Source of the DNA: Streptomyces marinisediminis
GTDB lineage: Bacteria > Actinomycetota > Actinomycetes > Streptomycetales > Streptomycetaceae
Assembly: GCF_026262575.1 (NCBI RefSeq)
Contig: NZ_JAPKFL010000013.1
Location: 1-64,000 of the forward strand
Direction of reading: 5' to 3'
Length of the DNA: 64,000 bases
A model generated the notes under the pieces. That model searched no databases and was not told where the DNA came from. It worked only from the letters and a program-made list of their open reading frames with translations. Within the stretch, counting starts at the first letter, position 1. Every line of letters begins with the position of its first letter. The position numbers were made by a program, and so were the translations under genes. This document shows positions 47,646-57,530 of this stretch, piece after piece.

Positions 47646-48001
47646 GTGAGGACGCCCTTCTTCCAGGCGTAGAGCAGGCCCACGGCGAGCAGGCCGAGGA
47701 AGACGAACATCTCCACCAGGGTGACCGCGCCGAAGGAGGCGAACACCGTCGCCCACGGGAACAGGAAGATCGAGTCGATCGCGAAGATCACGTAGAGGAA
47801 GGCGTAGACGTAGTAGCGGACCTGGGTGTGCGCCCAGCCCTCGCCCACCGGGTCGACACCGCACTCGTAGGGGAGCAGCTTCTCGCGGGTCGGCGCGACC
47901 GGGCGCAGCAGCGCGCCGCCCGCGAAGGCCACGGCGACGAAGAGCACGCCGACGACCGCGACCAGGCCGACGACCGCATAGCCGTGGAAGTAGTCCGGCA
48001 C
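47636..48001 (-). CDS. nuoA: NADH-quinone oxidoreductase subunit A
   Basis: The 121-aa, three-helix subunit contains [44 protein letters not shown], the conserved loop and helix. The GTG start at 48001 heads the ten-gene cluster. A possible -10 TAGACT lies at 48056-48061 on the minus strand, with no clear -35. Confidence 0.95.
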   Translation of the reverse strand: MPDYFHGYAVVGLVAVVGVLFVAVAFAGGALLRPVAPTREKLLPYECGVDPVGEGWAHTQVRYYVYAFLYVIFAIDSIFLFPWATVFASFGAVTLVEMFVFLGLLAVGLLYAWKKGVLTWT

Positions 48002-48285
48002 CGTCCTGTCCGTCCCTGTCTGTGCGCTGGCGTTCGACGATCTGTACGGACGGGAGTCTAGGCCCTGGCCGCCCGGCGCGGGGGTGCCGTCTCACGGCCG
48101 GGCGGCGCCGCCCGGCCGTCCCACCCGCCCGGCCGTCCCACACCCGGCGCCGCCGCCCGCGGTCCGGCGCGTTCGCCTTCCGGTCCCCGCGCCCCCGCGC
48201 CCCACGGCGCCACGGCGCCCGCCCCGCCCGTGCGGTTCGCCGTCCCCGGCCGCGTCTCACCGGCCCCGTCTCACCGGCGCGGCGC

Positions 48286-48819
48286 TCAGCGGCCCGGGTC
48301 CGGCGCCGCCCCGGGGGGCGGGGTGCCCGGAGCGCGTCCGGGGCGGGTGGCGCGGGCGGCGGCGCGGTCCATCACCGTCGCCGCGAGCCGGGCGGAGGCC
48401 TCGCGCGCGCCCTGCCCGAGCAGGCCCGTGCGCACCGCGCCGCCCGCCGCCAGGTGCCGGTCGTAGGGCAGGGTGAGCACCCGCGCGCCGCCGGACTCCA
48501 GGTAGCGCGCGGCGTCGGCGGCGTCCAGCGTGGTGTCCGGCGTGGCGTGGGTGAGCACGACGGCCGTCGTGGGCAGCAGGGCGCGGTGCAGGCCGTCGAT
48601 CCAGTCGAGCACGGTGCGCGTCGCGGCCACGCCCTCGACCGTGGCGGGGCTGACCAGCACGCGGGCGTGCGTCGTCGTCAGCGCGGTGCGGGCCACCTCG
48701 GCGGGGAGCGTCTCGCAGTCCACGACGGTGGTGCCGAAGTAGCGGCGCAGCGAGGTCATCAGGACGCGGTAGGTCTCGACGTCGAGCCGGGCGCCGACCG
48801 AGCCCTGGCTGCCCGGCAC
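48286..48819 (-). pseudogene. 5'-truncated MinD/ParA-like ATPase remnant
   Basis: The frame matches only the C-terminal half of the long MinD/ParA-like ATPases of streptomycetes: ARLDVETYRVLMTSLRRYFGTTVVDCE, then VLVSPATVEGVAATRTVLDWIDGL and VLTLPYDRHLAAGGAV. The P-loop (KGGVGKTT-type) and N-terminal half are missing. Upstream sequence in this frame is Arg/Pro-rich with no homology, and the divergent histidine kinase gene begins 197 bases away. A GTG at 48819 could start a 177-aa protein, but it would have no ATPase site. I call it a remnant. Confidence 0.75.
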
Positions 48820-49015
48820 GACCGGGGCTGGCCGCTGCCGCGGCCCCGGGCCCCTCGGTGCGCCGCCGCCGGTGCCGCAACACGATACGGCCACCGGGCC
48901 GCGCCGCTCCAGGGTGGTCCGCGGCGGTCGGCCGCCCGGGGTGGGGTTATCCCCACCCGGGGCGGCGGAGGAGCCCCATGGCGGGGCGCGGTGCGGGCCG
49001 GGCAGGCTGGGGCCC

Positions 49016-50176
49016 ATGAGCACCGACCGCGGCCCCGTCGCCGAGCCGGCCCCGCCGCGCGCCGTGCTGAGCGGCGGCACCTGGCGGGAGATCGTCCACC
49101 TGCTGGCCAACCTCCCCGTGGACGTCGTCGCCTTCACGTTCGTGGCCGCCTGGCTGTACGCGGGGGTGCTGCTGGCCGTCACCGTCGTCGGGCTGCCGGT
49201 GCTGACGCTCGGGCTGATGGGCTGCCGCCAGTTGGGGAAGGCGGAGCGGGCCCGGGCGCGGGCGCTGCTGGACGTGCACGTCGAGGAGCCCACCCCGCTC
49301 CGGCACCGCACGCACGGCGGGGTGGGGGCCTGGGTGTGGGCGACGCTGAAGGACCCGGTCGCCTGGCGGTACGCGCTGTACGCCACGATCCGGCTGCCCT
49401 GGGGGCCGTTCACCTTCTTTGTCACCTTCGTGGCGCTCTTCCTCGCCTGGCCGGCGCTGCCCTGGCTGGCGCGCTGGCTCACGCACGTCGACCGCGCGCT
49501 GGTGCGCTACCTGCTGGCCCCCTCCGACGAGCTGGAGCGGCGCATCGCGGCCCTGGAGGCGGGTCGGGCGGCGGTGACGGACACCGCCAGCGCCGACCTG
49601 CGCCGCATCGAACGCGACCTCCACGACGGCGCCCAGGCCCGCCTGGTCCACCTCGCCATGAACCTCGGCATCGCCAAAGAGAACCTCACCCACGACCCCC
49701 ACACCGCCGCCCGCATGGTCGACACCGCCCACCACGAGATCAAACTCGCCCTCCAAGAACTCCGCGACCTCGCCCGCGGCATCCACCCCGCCATCCTCAC
49801 CCACCGCGGCCTGGGCCCCGCACTCCAAACCCTCACCACCCGCTGCACCACCCCCACCACCCTCCACACCGACCTCCCCCACCGACCCGCCCCCGCCACC
49901 GAATCCATCGCCTACTTCACCATCAGCGAACTCCTCCAGAACATCAGCAAACACAGCCACGCCACCCACGCCCACATCGAACTGTGGAAAACCGACAACC
50001 GCCTCCTCATCCACGTCACCGACAACGGACACGGCGGCGCCAACCCCCACCACGGCACCGGACTCACCGGCCTCACCCACCGCCTCCAATCCGTCGACGG
50101 ACTCCTCCTCATCCACTCCCCCACCGGCGGCCCCACCACCATCACCGCCGAACTCCCCTGGCGCGACCCCGACTGA
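49016..50176 (+). CDS. sensor histidine kinase (NarL-type two-component system)
   Basis: The 386-aa kinase has an N-terminal sensor region with two hydrophobic pairs (VDVVAFTFVAAWLYAGVLLAV, FTFFVTFVALFLAWPALP). It then has a HisKA_3 domain with phospho-acceptor His203 in IERDLHDGAQARLVHL, and a HATPase_c domain with NISKHSHATHAHI (N box) and VTDNGHGGANPHHGTGLTGL (G boxes). The response regulator gene follows 256 bases downstream. Codon use changes abruptly near 49590: upstream Leu is mostly CTG, but downstream it is almost all CTC, and the coding strand becomes G-poor. Confidence 0.92.
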   Translation: MSTDRGPVAEPAPPRAVLSGGTWREIVHLLANLPVDVVAFTFVAAWLYAGVLLAVTVVGLPVLTLGLMGCRQLGKAERARARALLDVHVEEPTPLRHRTHGGVGAWVWATLKDPVAWRYALYATIRLPWGPFTFFVTFVALFLAWPALPWLARWLTHVDRALVRYLLAPSDELERRIAALEAGRAAVTDTASADLRRIERDLHDGAQARLVHLAMNLGIAKENLTHDPHTAARMVDTAHHEIKLALQELRDLARGIHPAILTHRGLGPALQTLTTRCTTPTTLHTDLPHRPAPATESIAYFTISELLQNISKHSHATHAHIELWKTDNRLLIHVTDNGHGGANPHHGTGLTGLTHRLQSVDGLLLIHSPTGGPTTITAELPWRDPD

Positions 50177-50432
50177 GCCGTGCCGACGCACGGCGCGGGG
50201 CACCACGGGGACGCGGGACAACCGAGCGCCGGGCGGCGACGCAGGGCGGCCGGGCGCCGGGCGGGGAAGCGGGGCAACCGGGCGCCGGCCGCGAACGCCC
50301 GACGACCGGGCACGGGCCCGGAGGCGTGCGGCGGGCCGGGCCCGCCTCCCCGTCCGCGCCCGCCGCCTCCGGGCGCCGGTCTGGGATGCTGGTGCGGTCG
50401 GGACGGGAGCGGGGCTGGGGGCCGAGAAGACC

Positions 50433-51104
50433 ATGGAGCACAGCGTGCGCGTGATCATCGCCGAGGACTCGGTGCTGCTGCGCGAGGGGCTGACGCGGCT
50501 GCTGACCGACCGGGGCCACGAGGTGGTCGCCGGGGTCGGGGACGGCGAGGCGCTGCTGAAGACGGTGCGGGAGCTGGCAGCCGGCGGCGCCCTGCCCGAC
50601 GTCGTGGTGGCGGACGTGCGCATGCCGCCGTCCCACACCGACGAGGGGCTGCGCGCCGCCGTGGAGCTGCGCGGCGCGTTCCCGGACCTGGGCGTGCTGG
50701 TGCTGTCGCAGTACGTCGAGGAGCAGTACGCCACCGAGCTGCTGGCCGGGTCCACCAGCGGCGTGGGCTATCTGCTGAAGGACCGGGTGGCCGAGGTGCG
50801 CGACTTCGTGGACGCGGTGGTCCGCGTCGCGCGGGGCGGCACCGCCCTCGACCCGGAGGTGGTGGCGCAGCTCCTGGGCCGCAGCCGCAAGCGCGATGTG
50901 CTGGGCGTCCTCACCCCGCGCGAGCGCGAGGTGCTCACTCTGATGGCGGAGGGCCGGACGAACGGTGCGATCGCGCGGCGGATGGTGGTCAGCGACGGCG
51001 CGGTGGAGAAGCACATCAGCAACATCTTCATGAAGCTGGGCCTGGCGCAGAGTGACGCAGATCACCGCAGGGTGCTCGCCGTGCTCACCTACCTCAAGTC
51101 GTGA
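50433..51104 (+). CDS. NarL/LuxR-family response regulator
   Basis: The 223-aa regulator has a receiver domain with Asp11-type acidic pair (AEDSVLL), phospho-acceptor Asp61 in VVVADVRMPP, and the conserved Thr/Lys positions (VLSQYVEEQ, YLLKDRV). The LuxR-type HTH (LTPREREVLTLMAEGRTNGAIARRMVVSDGAVEKHISNIFMKL) follows. It is the partner of the upstream kinase. The ATG at 50433 follows GGGGCTGGGGGCCGAGAAGACC. Its targets are unknown. Confidence 0.93.
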   Translation: MEHSVRVIIAEDSVLLREGLTRLLTDRGHEVVAGVGDGEALLKTVRELAAGGALPDVVVADVRMPPSHTDEGLRAAVELRGAFPDLGVLVLSQYVEEQYATELLAGSTSGVGYLLKDRVAEVRDFVDAVVRVARGGTALDPEVVAQLLGRSRKRDVLGVLTPREREVLTLMAEGRTNGAIARRMVVSDGAVEKHISNIFMKLGLAQSDADHRRVLAVLTYLKS

Positions 51105-51269
51105 CATGCCGCAGGACGCCGCCGACGGGCGCGGATCTGCCGGGCGCGACCGCCCCTTTGGGCCGTCCGGGCAGCTCAGGGGCCCGGGGGCCGACCGCGG
51201 GGGTCACCCCCGGCACCTTTCCGGCACTCGGACACCGCGTCTCATTTACTGGTCCGGTATGTGAGCGAA

Positions 51270-51288
51270 CCAGGGTAGGCGAACCTTA
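51270..51288. promoter_or_regulatory. iron-box-like dyad before korA
   Basis: The 19-base sequence CCAGGGTAGGCGAACCTTA agrees at 14 of 19 positions with the DmdR/IdeR/DtxR consensus TTAGGTTAGGCTAACCTAA and keeps its dyad. It lies 52 bases before the korA start. KorAB uses iron-sulfur ferredoxin, so iron control would be sensible. The match comes from reading the sequence, not from a scored search. Confidence 0.45.
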
Positions 51289-51339
51289 CATCCACGTACG
51301 ATGGACCCGAGCCCGCCGGCCCGAGGGAGGTCCACGCAC

Positions 51340-53218
51340 GTGACCAGTCAGGTCAGTCAAGACAGCGCCAAGGAAGTCCGGCGCCTGGATCGGGTGGTGA
51401 TCCGGTTCGCGGGGGATTCCGGTGACGGTATGCAGCTCACGGGGGATCGCTTCACGTCGGAGACCGCGTCGTTCGGCAACGACTTGTCGACGCTGCCGAA
51501 CTTCCCCGCGGAGATCCGCGCACCCGCCGGAACGCTGCCCGGAGTGTCCTCGTTCCAGCTCCACTTCGCCGACCACGACATCCTCACGCCCGGGGACGCG
51601 CCGAACGTGCTCGTGGCGATGAACCCCGCGGCCCTGAAGGCCAACATCGCGGACCTGCCGCGCGGGGCCGAGATCATCGTCAACACCGACGAGTTCACCA
51701 AGCGCGCGATGGCGAAGGTCGGCTACGCCGCCTCGCCCCTGGAGGACGGTTCGCTCGACGGCTACTCGGTCCACCCGGTGCCGCTGACCACGCTGACCGT
51801 CGAGGCGCTCAAGGAGTTCGACCTCGGCCGCAAGGAGGCGGGCCGGTCGAAGAACATGTTCGCGCTGGGCCTGCTGTCGTGGATGTACCACCGGCCGACC
51901 GAGGGGACCGAGCGGTTCCTGCGCCGCAAGTTCGCCAAGAAGCCGCAGATCGCCGACGCCAACGTGGCGGCCTTCCGCGCGGGGTGGAACTTCGGTGAGA
52001 CGACGGAGGACTTCGCCGTCTCCTACGAGGTGGCGCCCGCGTCCCAGGCCTTCCCGGCGGGGACGTACCGCAACATCTCCGGCAACCTGGCCCTGTCTTA
52101 CGGACTGGTCGCCGCGTCTCAACAGGCGGACCTGCCGCTGTTCCTGGGGTCCTACCCCATCACCCCGGCGTCCGACATCCTGCACGAGCTGAGCAAGCAC
52201 AAGAACTTCGGCGTGCGCACCTTCCAGGCGGAGGACGAGATCGCCGGGATCGGGGCGGCACTGGGCGCGGCCTTCGGCGGCGCCCTCGCGGTGACCACGA
52301 CCTCGGGCCCCGGGGTGGCGCTGAAGTCCGAGACGATCGGCCTGGCGGTCTCCCTGGAGCTGCCGATGATCGTGGTCGACGTCCAGCGCGGCGGCCCCTC
52401 GACCGGCCTGCCCACGAAGACGGAGCAGGCCGATCTGCTCCAGGCGATGTACGGCCGCAACGGCGAGGCACCGGTGCCGATCGTGGCCCCGGCCACGCCG
52501 GCGGAGTGCTTCACCGCCGCCCTGGACGCCGCGCGCATCGCGCTCACCTACCGCACCCCGGTGTTCCTGCTCTCCGACGGCTACCTGGCCAACGGCTCCG
52601 AGCCGTGGCGCATCCCGGAGCCCGACGAACTGCCGGACCTGCGCACCCAGTTCGCCACGACCACCAACCACACCCTGGACGACGGCACCGACGTCTTCTG
52701 GCCCTACAAGCGCGACCCGCAGACGCTGGCCCGCCCCTGGGCCGTCCCGGGCACACCGGGGCTGGAGCACCGGGTGGGCGGCATCGAGAAGCAGGACGGG
52801 TCGGGCAACATCTCGTACGACCCGGCCAACCACGAGCTGATGGTCCGCACCCGGCAGGCCAAGGTCGACGGTGTCCAGGTGCCGGACATCACCGTGGACG
52901 ACCCCTCCGGCGGGGCGAAGGTGCTCGTGCTCGGCTGGGGCTCGACCTACGGCCCGATCACCGCCGCGGTGCGCCGCGTCCGGCGGGGCGGCGACGTCGT
53001 CGCCCAGGCCCACCTGCGCCACCTCAACCCGTTCCCGGCCAACCTCGGCACGGTGCTGCGCCAGTACGACAAGGTGATCGTGCCGGAGATGAACCTCGGC
53101 CAGCTCGCGCTGCTGCTGCGGGCCACCTACCTGGTGGACGCCCAGCCCTACACCCAGGTGCGCGGCCTGCCCTTCAAGGCCGAGCAGCTCCACGACGTCA
53201 TCAAGGAGGCCATCGACC

Positions 53219-53226
<8 letters not shown>
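51340..53226 (+). CDS. korA: 2-oxoacid:ferredoxin oxidoreductase subunit alpha
   Basis: KorA is part of a thiamine-diphosphate enzyme that oxidises 2-oxoglutarate (or another 2-oxoacid) with CoA and reduces ferredoxin. In the 628-aa product the gamma domain comes first (VVIRFAGDSGDGMQLTGDRFT, residues ~20-190), then the alpha domain with YPITPASDIL, FQAEDEIAGIGAALGAAFGG and TTSGPGVALKSE, and a C-terminal region with VLVLGWGSTYGP. The GTG at 51340 follows GAGGGAGG; an ATG 39 bases upstream is less likely. Confidence 0.95.
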
Positions 53227-54316
<1,090 letters not shown>

Positions 54317-54333
54317 CCCCCCGACCCGGCCAC

Positions 54334-54371
54334 CGGCAGGGCCCGCACCCCCCGGGGTGCGGGCCCTGCCG
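54334..54371 (+). terminator. korAB terminator
   Basis: A perfect 17-base stem (54334-54350 with 54355-54371) and 4-base loop sit 18 bases after the korB stop. Confidence 0.9.
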
Positions 54372-54503
54372 CGTCTCCGGCCCGGCCCGTCCCCGCGCGA
54401 GGCCGGCCGGGAGACGGCGGCGCGCGGGGACGGGGCGCGGCGGCGCGGCGGGAGGCGGGCACGGGATGTTCCGGGTGGGACAGGAGTGTCACGCGGAACG
54501 GGA

Positions 54504-54532
54504 ATGACAACGGCCTGGTTCGCGGTTACCTT
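54504..54532 (+). promoter_or_regulatory. candidate rarD promoter
   Basis: ATGACA (54504-54509), 17 bases, TACCTT (54527-54532), about 40 bases before the rarD start. Confidence 0.45.
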
Positions 54533-54570
54533 CGGATGGAGCAGAGCAGAGCGCCACGTGAGGAGGGACC

Positions 54571-55557
54571 GTGTCGGGGTCGAGCGACAGCCGCACCGGG
54601 CTGCTGTACGGGGTCGCCGCGTACGGGATGTGGGGTCTGCTGCCGCTCTACTGGCACCTGCTGGCCTCGACCCCGGCCGCCGAGGTCCTGGCGCACCGCA
54701 TGGTGTGGTCGCTGCCGACCGCCGTGCTGATCCTGGTGTGCGTGCGCCGCTGGGACTGGGTCCGCCCCCTGCTGCGCCAGCCCCGCCGCCTGGGGCTGGT
54801 CGTCCTGTCCGCGACGCTCATATCGGTCAACTGGTACCTGTTCATCTGGGCCGTCAACGCCGGGCGGGTGCTGGAGGCCTCGCTCGGCTACTTCATCAAC
54901 CCCCTGGTCACGATCGCGCTGGGCGTGCTGCTGCTGCGGGAGCGGCTGCGCCCGCTGCAGTGGACGGCGGTGGGGATCGGCGCCCTGGCGGTGACGGTGA
55001 TGACCGTCGCCTACGGCCAGGTGCCCTGGATCTCGCTGACACTGGCCGTCACGTTCGCCTTCTACGGCTTCACCAAGAAGCAGACGAAGCTGGACGGGCT
55101 GGAGGGCTTCAGCGCCGACTCGGTGCTCCAGTTCCTGCCCGCCGCCGGCTTCGTCGTCCTGCTCGGGGTCCGCGGCGAGTCGACGTTCACCACCGAGGGC
55201 TGGCCGCACGCGCTGCTGCTGGGGGGCGCCGGTCTCGTCACGGCGCTGCCGCTGATCTTCTTCGGCGCCGCGGCGATGCGCGTGCCGCTGTCCACGATCG
55301 GGCTGCTCCAGTACCTGGCGCCGACCTCGATGTTCCTGCTCGGCCTGTTCGTCTTCGACGAGCGGATGCCGCCCGAGCGCTGGGCCGGGTTCCTGCTGGT
55401 GTGGGGCGCGCTGTGCCTGCTGACGTACGACGCCCTGCGCACCGCGGGCCGCAACCGCGCGGTGCTGCGCGCGGCCCGGCGCAAGGCCGCCGACGTCACC
55501 CCGCAGGACGTCCCCCAGGCCCCGGCCGGCCCGGCCCTGCCGCGCCGCGGGGCCTGA
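54571..55557 (+). CDS. rarD: EamA family transporter RarD
   Basis: The 328-aa, ten-helix drug/metabolite transporter contains YGVAAYGMWGLLPLYWHLL, the RarD opening, then RMVWSLPTAVLIL, SVNWYLFIWAVNAGRVLEASLGYFINPL and GLLQYLAPTSMFLLGLFVFDE. The substrate in the RarD subgroup is unclear (chloramphenicol sensitivity was reported in Pseudomonas). GTG 54571 follows GAGGAGGGACC. The C-terminus carries a short basic tail. Confidence 0.92.
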   Translation: MSGSSDSRTGLLYGVAAYGMWGLLPLYWHLLASTPAAEVLAHRMVWSLPTAVLILVCVRRWDWVRPLLRQPRRLGLVVLSATLISVNWYLFIWAVNAGRVLEASLGYFINPLVTIALGVLLLRERLRPLQWTAVGIGALAVTVMTVAYGQVPWISLTLAVTFAFYGFTKKQTKLDGLEGFSADSVLQFLPAAGFVVLLGVRGESTFTTEGWPHALLLGGAGLVTALPLIFFGAAAMRVPLSTIGLLQYLAPTSMFLLGLFVFDERMPPERWAGFLLVWGALCLLTYDALRTAGRNRAVLRAARRKAADVTPQDVPQAPAGPALPRRGA

Positions 55558-55607
55558 CCCGGCCCCGCGCCCGACGCCCGTGCCGGACGTGCCGGGCGCA
55601 CCCGGGC

Positions 55608-56519
55608 TCACGCGGCGATGTCGCGGCTGGTGAACCGGGCCCAGGCGGCGCTGCCGAAGACGGCGACGTAGAGCGCCTGGAGCCCCGCGTTGGCCAGCAC
55701 GTCGTCCCACAGCACCGGGGCGCGCAGCAGGTCGGCGAAGGACAGCCAGTGGTAGGGGAACAGGTAGGGGTGCAGGGCGTCGAGCTGCGGGATGACGGCG
55801 AGGATCTGCACCGTGATCAGCAGGCCCACCGTCGCGGACATCGCCGCGATGCCGCTGCCGGTGAGCGTGGAGACGAACAGCCCGAGCGCGGCCAGGCCCA
55901 GCAGCGAGACGGTCACCGCGAGCGCGATCGCCAGCGCGCGCAGCAGGCCCTCGCCGAAGGAGACGGTGACGCCGGACAGCAGCGTGACGTCCCCGACCGG
56001 GAACAGCGCGACGCCCACCAGGAGCGCCGAGGCCGCGACGACGAGCGTGGCCAGCAGGCAGAACACGACGACGGAGGCGAACTTGGCCAGCAGCAGCCTG
56101 CTGCGGCCCGCGGGGGCGACGAGCAGGTAGCGCAGCGTCCCCGCGGCGGCCTCCCCGGCCACGGAGTCCCCGGCGACCACCCCGACCGTCATCGGCAGGA
56201 AGAACGGCAGCGTCGCGGCGAGCGCGGTGAAGACGAGGAAGAGGCCGTTGTTCGTCACCTGGTGGATGAAGGCCGGGCCCTCGCCGCCGCCGGAGCCGCC
56301 GCCGTCCCCGGTCTCCACCTTCACGGCGATGCCGATCAGGACGGGCAGCGCGGCGAGGATGCCCAGCAGGGCCAGGGTGCGCCAGCGCCGCAGCGTGACG
56401 CCCAGCTCGCTGCGGAGCAGGCCGAACGTCCACCACCACCGGGCCGCGGACGGGGGCGCCGACCGCGGCCCGGTGGCGGCCCCCTCGGACGCGGCGGTGG
56501 CCGGTTCAGCCGGCGACAT
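55608..56519 (-). CDS. ABC-2 type transporter permease
   Basis: The 303-aa membrane protein has six hydrophobic segments. An N-terminal cytoplasmic stretch ends LLRSELGVTLRRWRTLALLG, followed by LVFTALAATLPFFLPMTVGVVAGDSVAGEAAAGTLRYLLVAPAGRSRLLLAKF, the pattern of ABC-2 exporter permeases. Its start overlaps the ATPase stop by 14 bases, so the two form one transporter. The substrate is unknown. Confidence 0.88.
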   Translation of the reverse strand: MSPAEPATAASEGAATGPRSAPPSAARWWWTFGLLRSELGVTLRRWRTLALLGILAALPVLIGIAVKVETGDGGGSGGGEGPAFIHQVTNNGLFLVFTALAATLPFFLPMTVGVVAGDSVAGEAAAGTLRYLLVAPAGRSRLLLAKFASVVVFCLLATLVVAASALLVGVALFPVGDVTLLSGVTVSFGEGLLRALAIALAVTVSLLGLAALGLFVSTLTGSGIAAMSATVGLLITVQILAVIPQLDALHPYLFPYHWLSFADLLRAPVLWDDVLANAGLQALYVAVFGSAAWARFTSRDIAA

Positions 56520-57498
56520 CGAAACCCTCCCCGGTCAGCGCGACGAAGGCGTCCTCCAGGGTGCCGCGCTCCACCCCGAAGGCCCGGACGCGGACGCCCG
56601 CCCCGACGAGCGCGGCGTTGAGGTCGGCGAGGTCCACGGGGCGCGCGCCCCCGGCGCCCGCGCCGCCCGTCCCGGCGGCGTCCGGCGGGTCGCCGGTGAC
56701 CTGGTCCCCGGCGACGCTCAGCCCCGTCACGCCGTGCTCCCGCAGCACCCGGGCCGCGTCCGCCGCGTCCGGCGTGGTGACCGCGAGCCGGCCGCGCACG
56801 CCCGCCGCCAACTGCGCGACCGGGCCCTGGGTGAGCAGCCGGCCGCGCGCCATCACGGCGGTGTGCGTGCACACCTGTTCGACCTCGTCCAGCAGGTGGG
56901 AGGAGAGGAAGACGGTGATGCCCTCCCCGGCCAGCTCCCGGACGAGCGCGCGCATCTCCCGCATGCCCTGCGGGTCGAGGCCGTTGGTGGGCTCGTCCAG
57001 CACCAGCAGCTCGCGCGGCTGGAGCAGGGCCGCGGCCAGACCGAGGCGCTGCTTCATGCCCAGCGAGTACGCCTTGGCCCGCTTGCCGGCGGCCGCGCCC
57101 AGCCCCACCCGGCCCAGGGCGGCGTCGATGCGGGCGCGGCGGGTGGCCGGATCGGCGGTGGGGTCGGCGGCGTCGAACCGGGCGAGGTTGTCCCGCCCGG
57201 TCAGGAACCCGTAGAGCGCGGGGCCCTCGATCAGCGCGCCCACCGCGGGCAGCACGCGCCGGGCGTCCCGGGGCATCGGGCGGCCCAGCAGCGCGGCGGT
57301 TCCGGCGGTGGGCTCGATCAGGCCGAGCAGCATCCGGATCGTGGTGGTCTTGCCCGACCCGTTGGGGCCGAGGAAGCCGAAGACGCTCCCGCGCGGCACG
57401 CGCAGGTCCAGGCCGTCCACCGCGAGCTGACCACCGCGGTAGCGCTTGCTGAGCCCGCGGGCCTCCACGGCCGGCTCAGCGGTGGGCGGCACGTCCAA
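56506..57498 (-). CDS. ABC transporter ATP-binding protein
   Basis: The 330-aa ATPase contains Walker A GPNGSGKTTT, the signature SLGMKQRLG, Walker B LLVLDEPTNGLDP and the H-loop FLSSHLLDE. A C-terminal regulatory region (from about residue 225) ends TLEDAFVALTGE, as in CcmA/NatA-like exporters. I prefer TTG 57498, which has GGAG 5 bases ahead; GTG 57492 is the alternative. The operon order is LolA-like gene, ATPase, permease. Confidence 0.92.
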   Translation of the reverse strand: MDVPPTAEPAVEARGLSKRYRGGQLAVDGLDLRVPRGSVFGFLGPNGSGKTTTIRMLLGLIEPTAGTAALLGRPMPRDARRVLPAVGALIEGPALYGFLTGRDNLARFDAADPTADPATRRARIDAALGRVGLGAAAGKRAKAYSLGMKQRLGLAAALLQPRELLVLDEPTNGLDPQGMREMRALVRELAGEGITVFLSSHLLDEVEQVCTHTAVMARGRLLTQGPVAQLAAGVRGRLAVTTPDAADAARVLREHGVTGLSVAGDQVTGDPPDAAGTGGAGAGGARPVDLADLNAALVGAGVRVRAFGVERGTLEDAFVALTGEGFDVAG

Positions 57499-57530
57499 CG
57501 TCTCTCCTCGTCCCGGTGCGGTGCGGTGCG

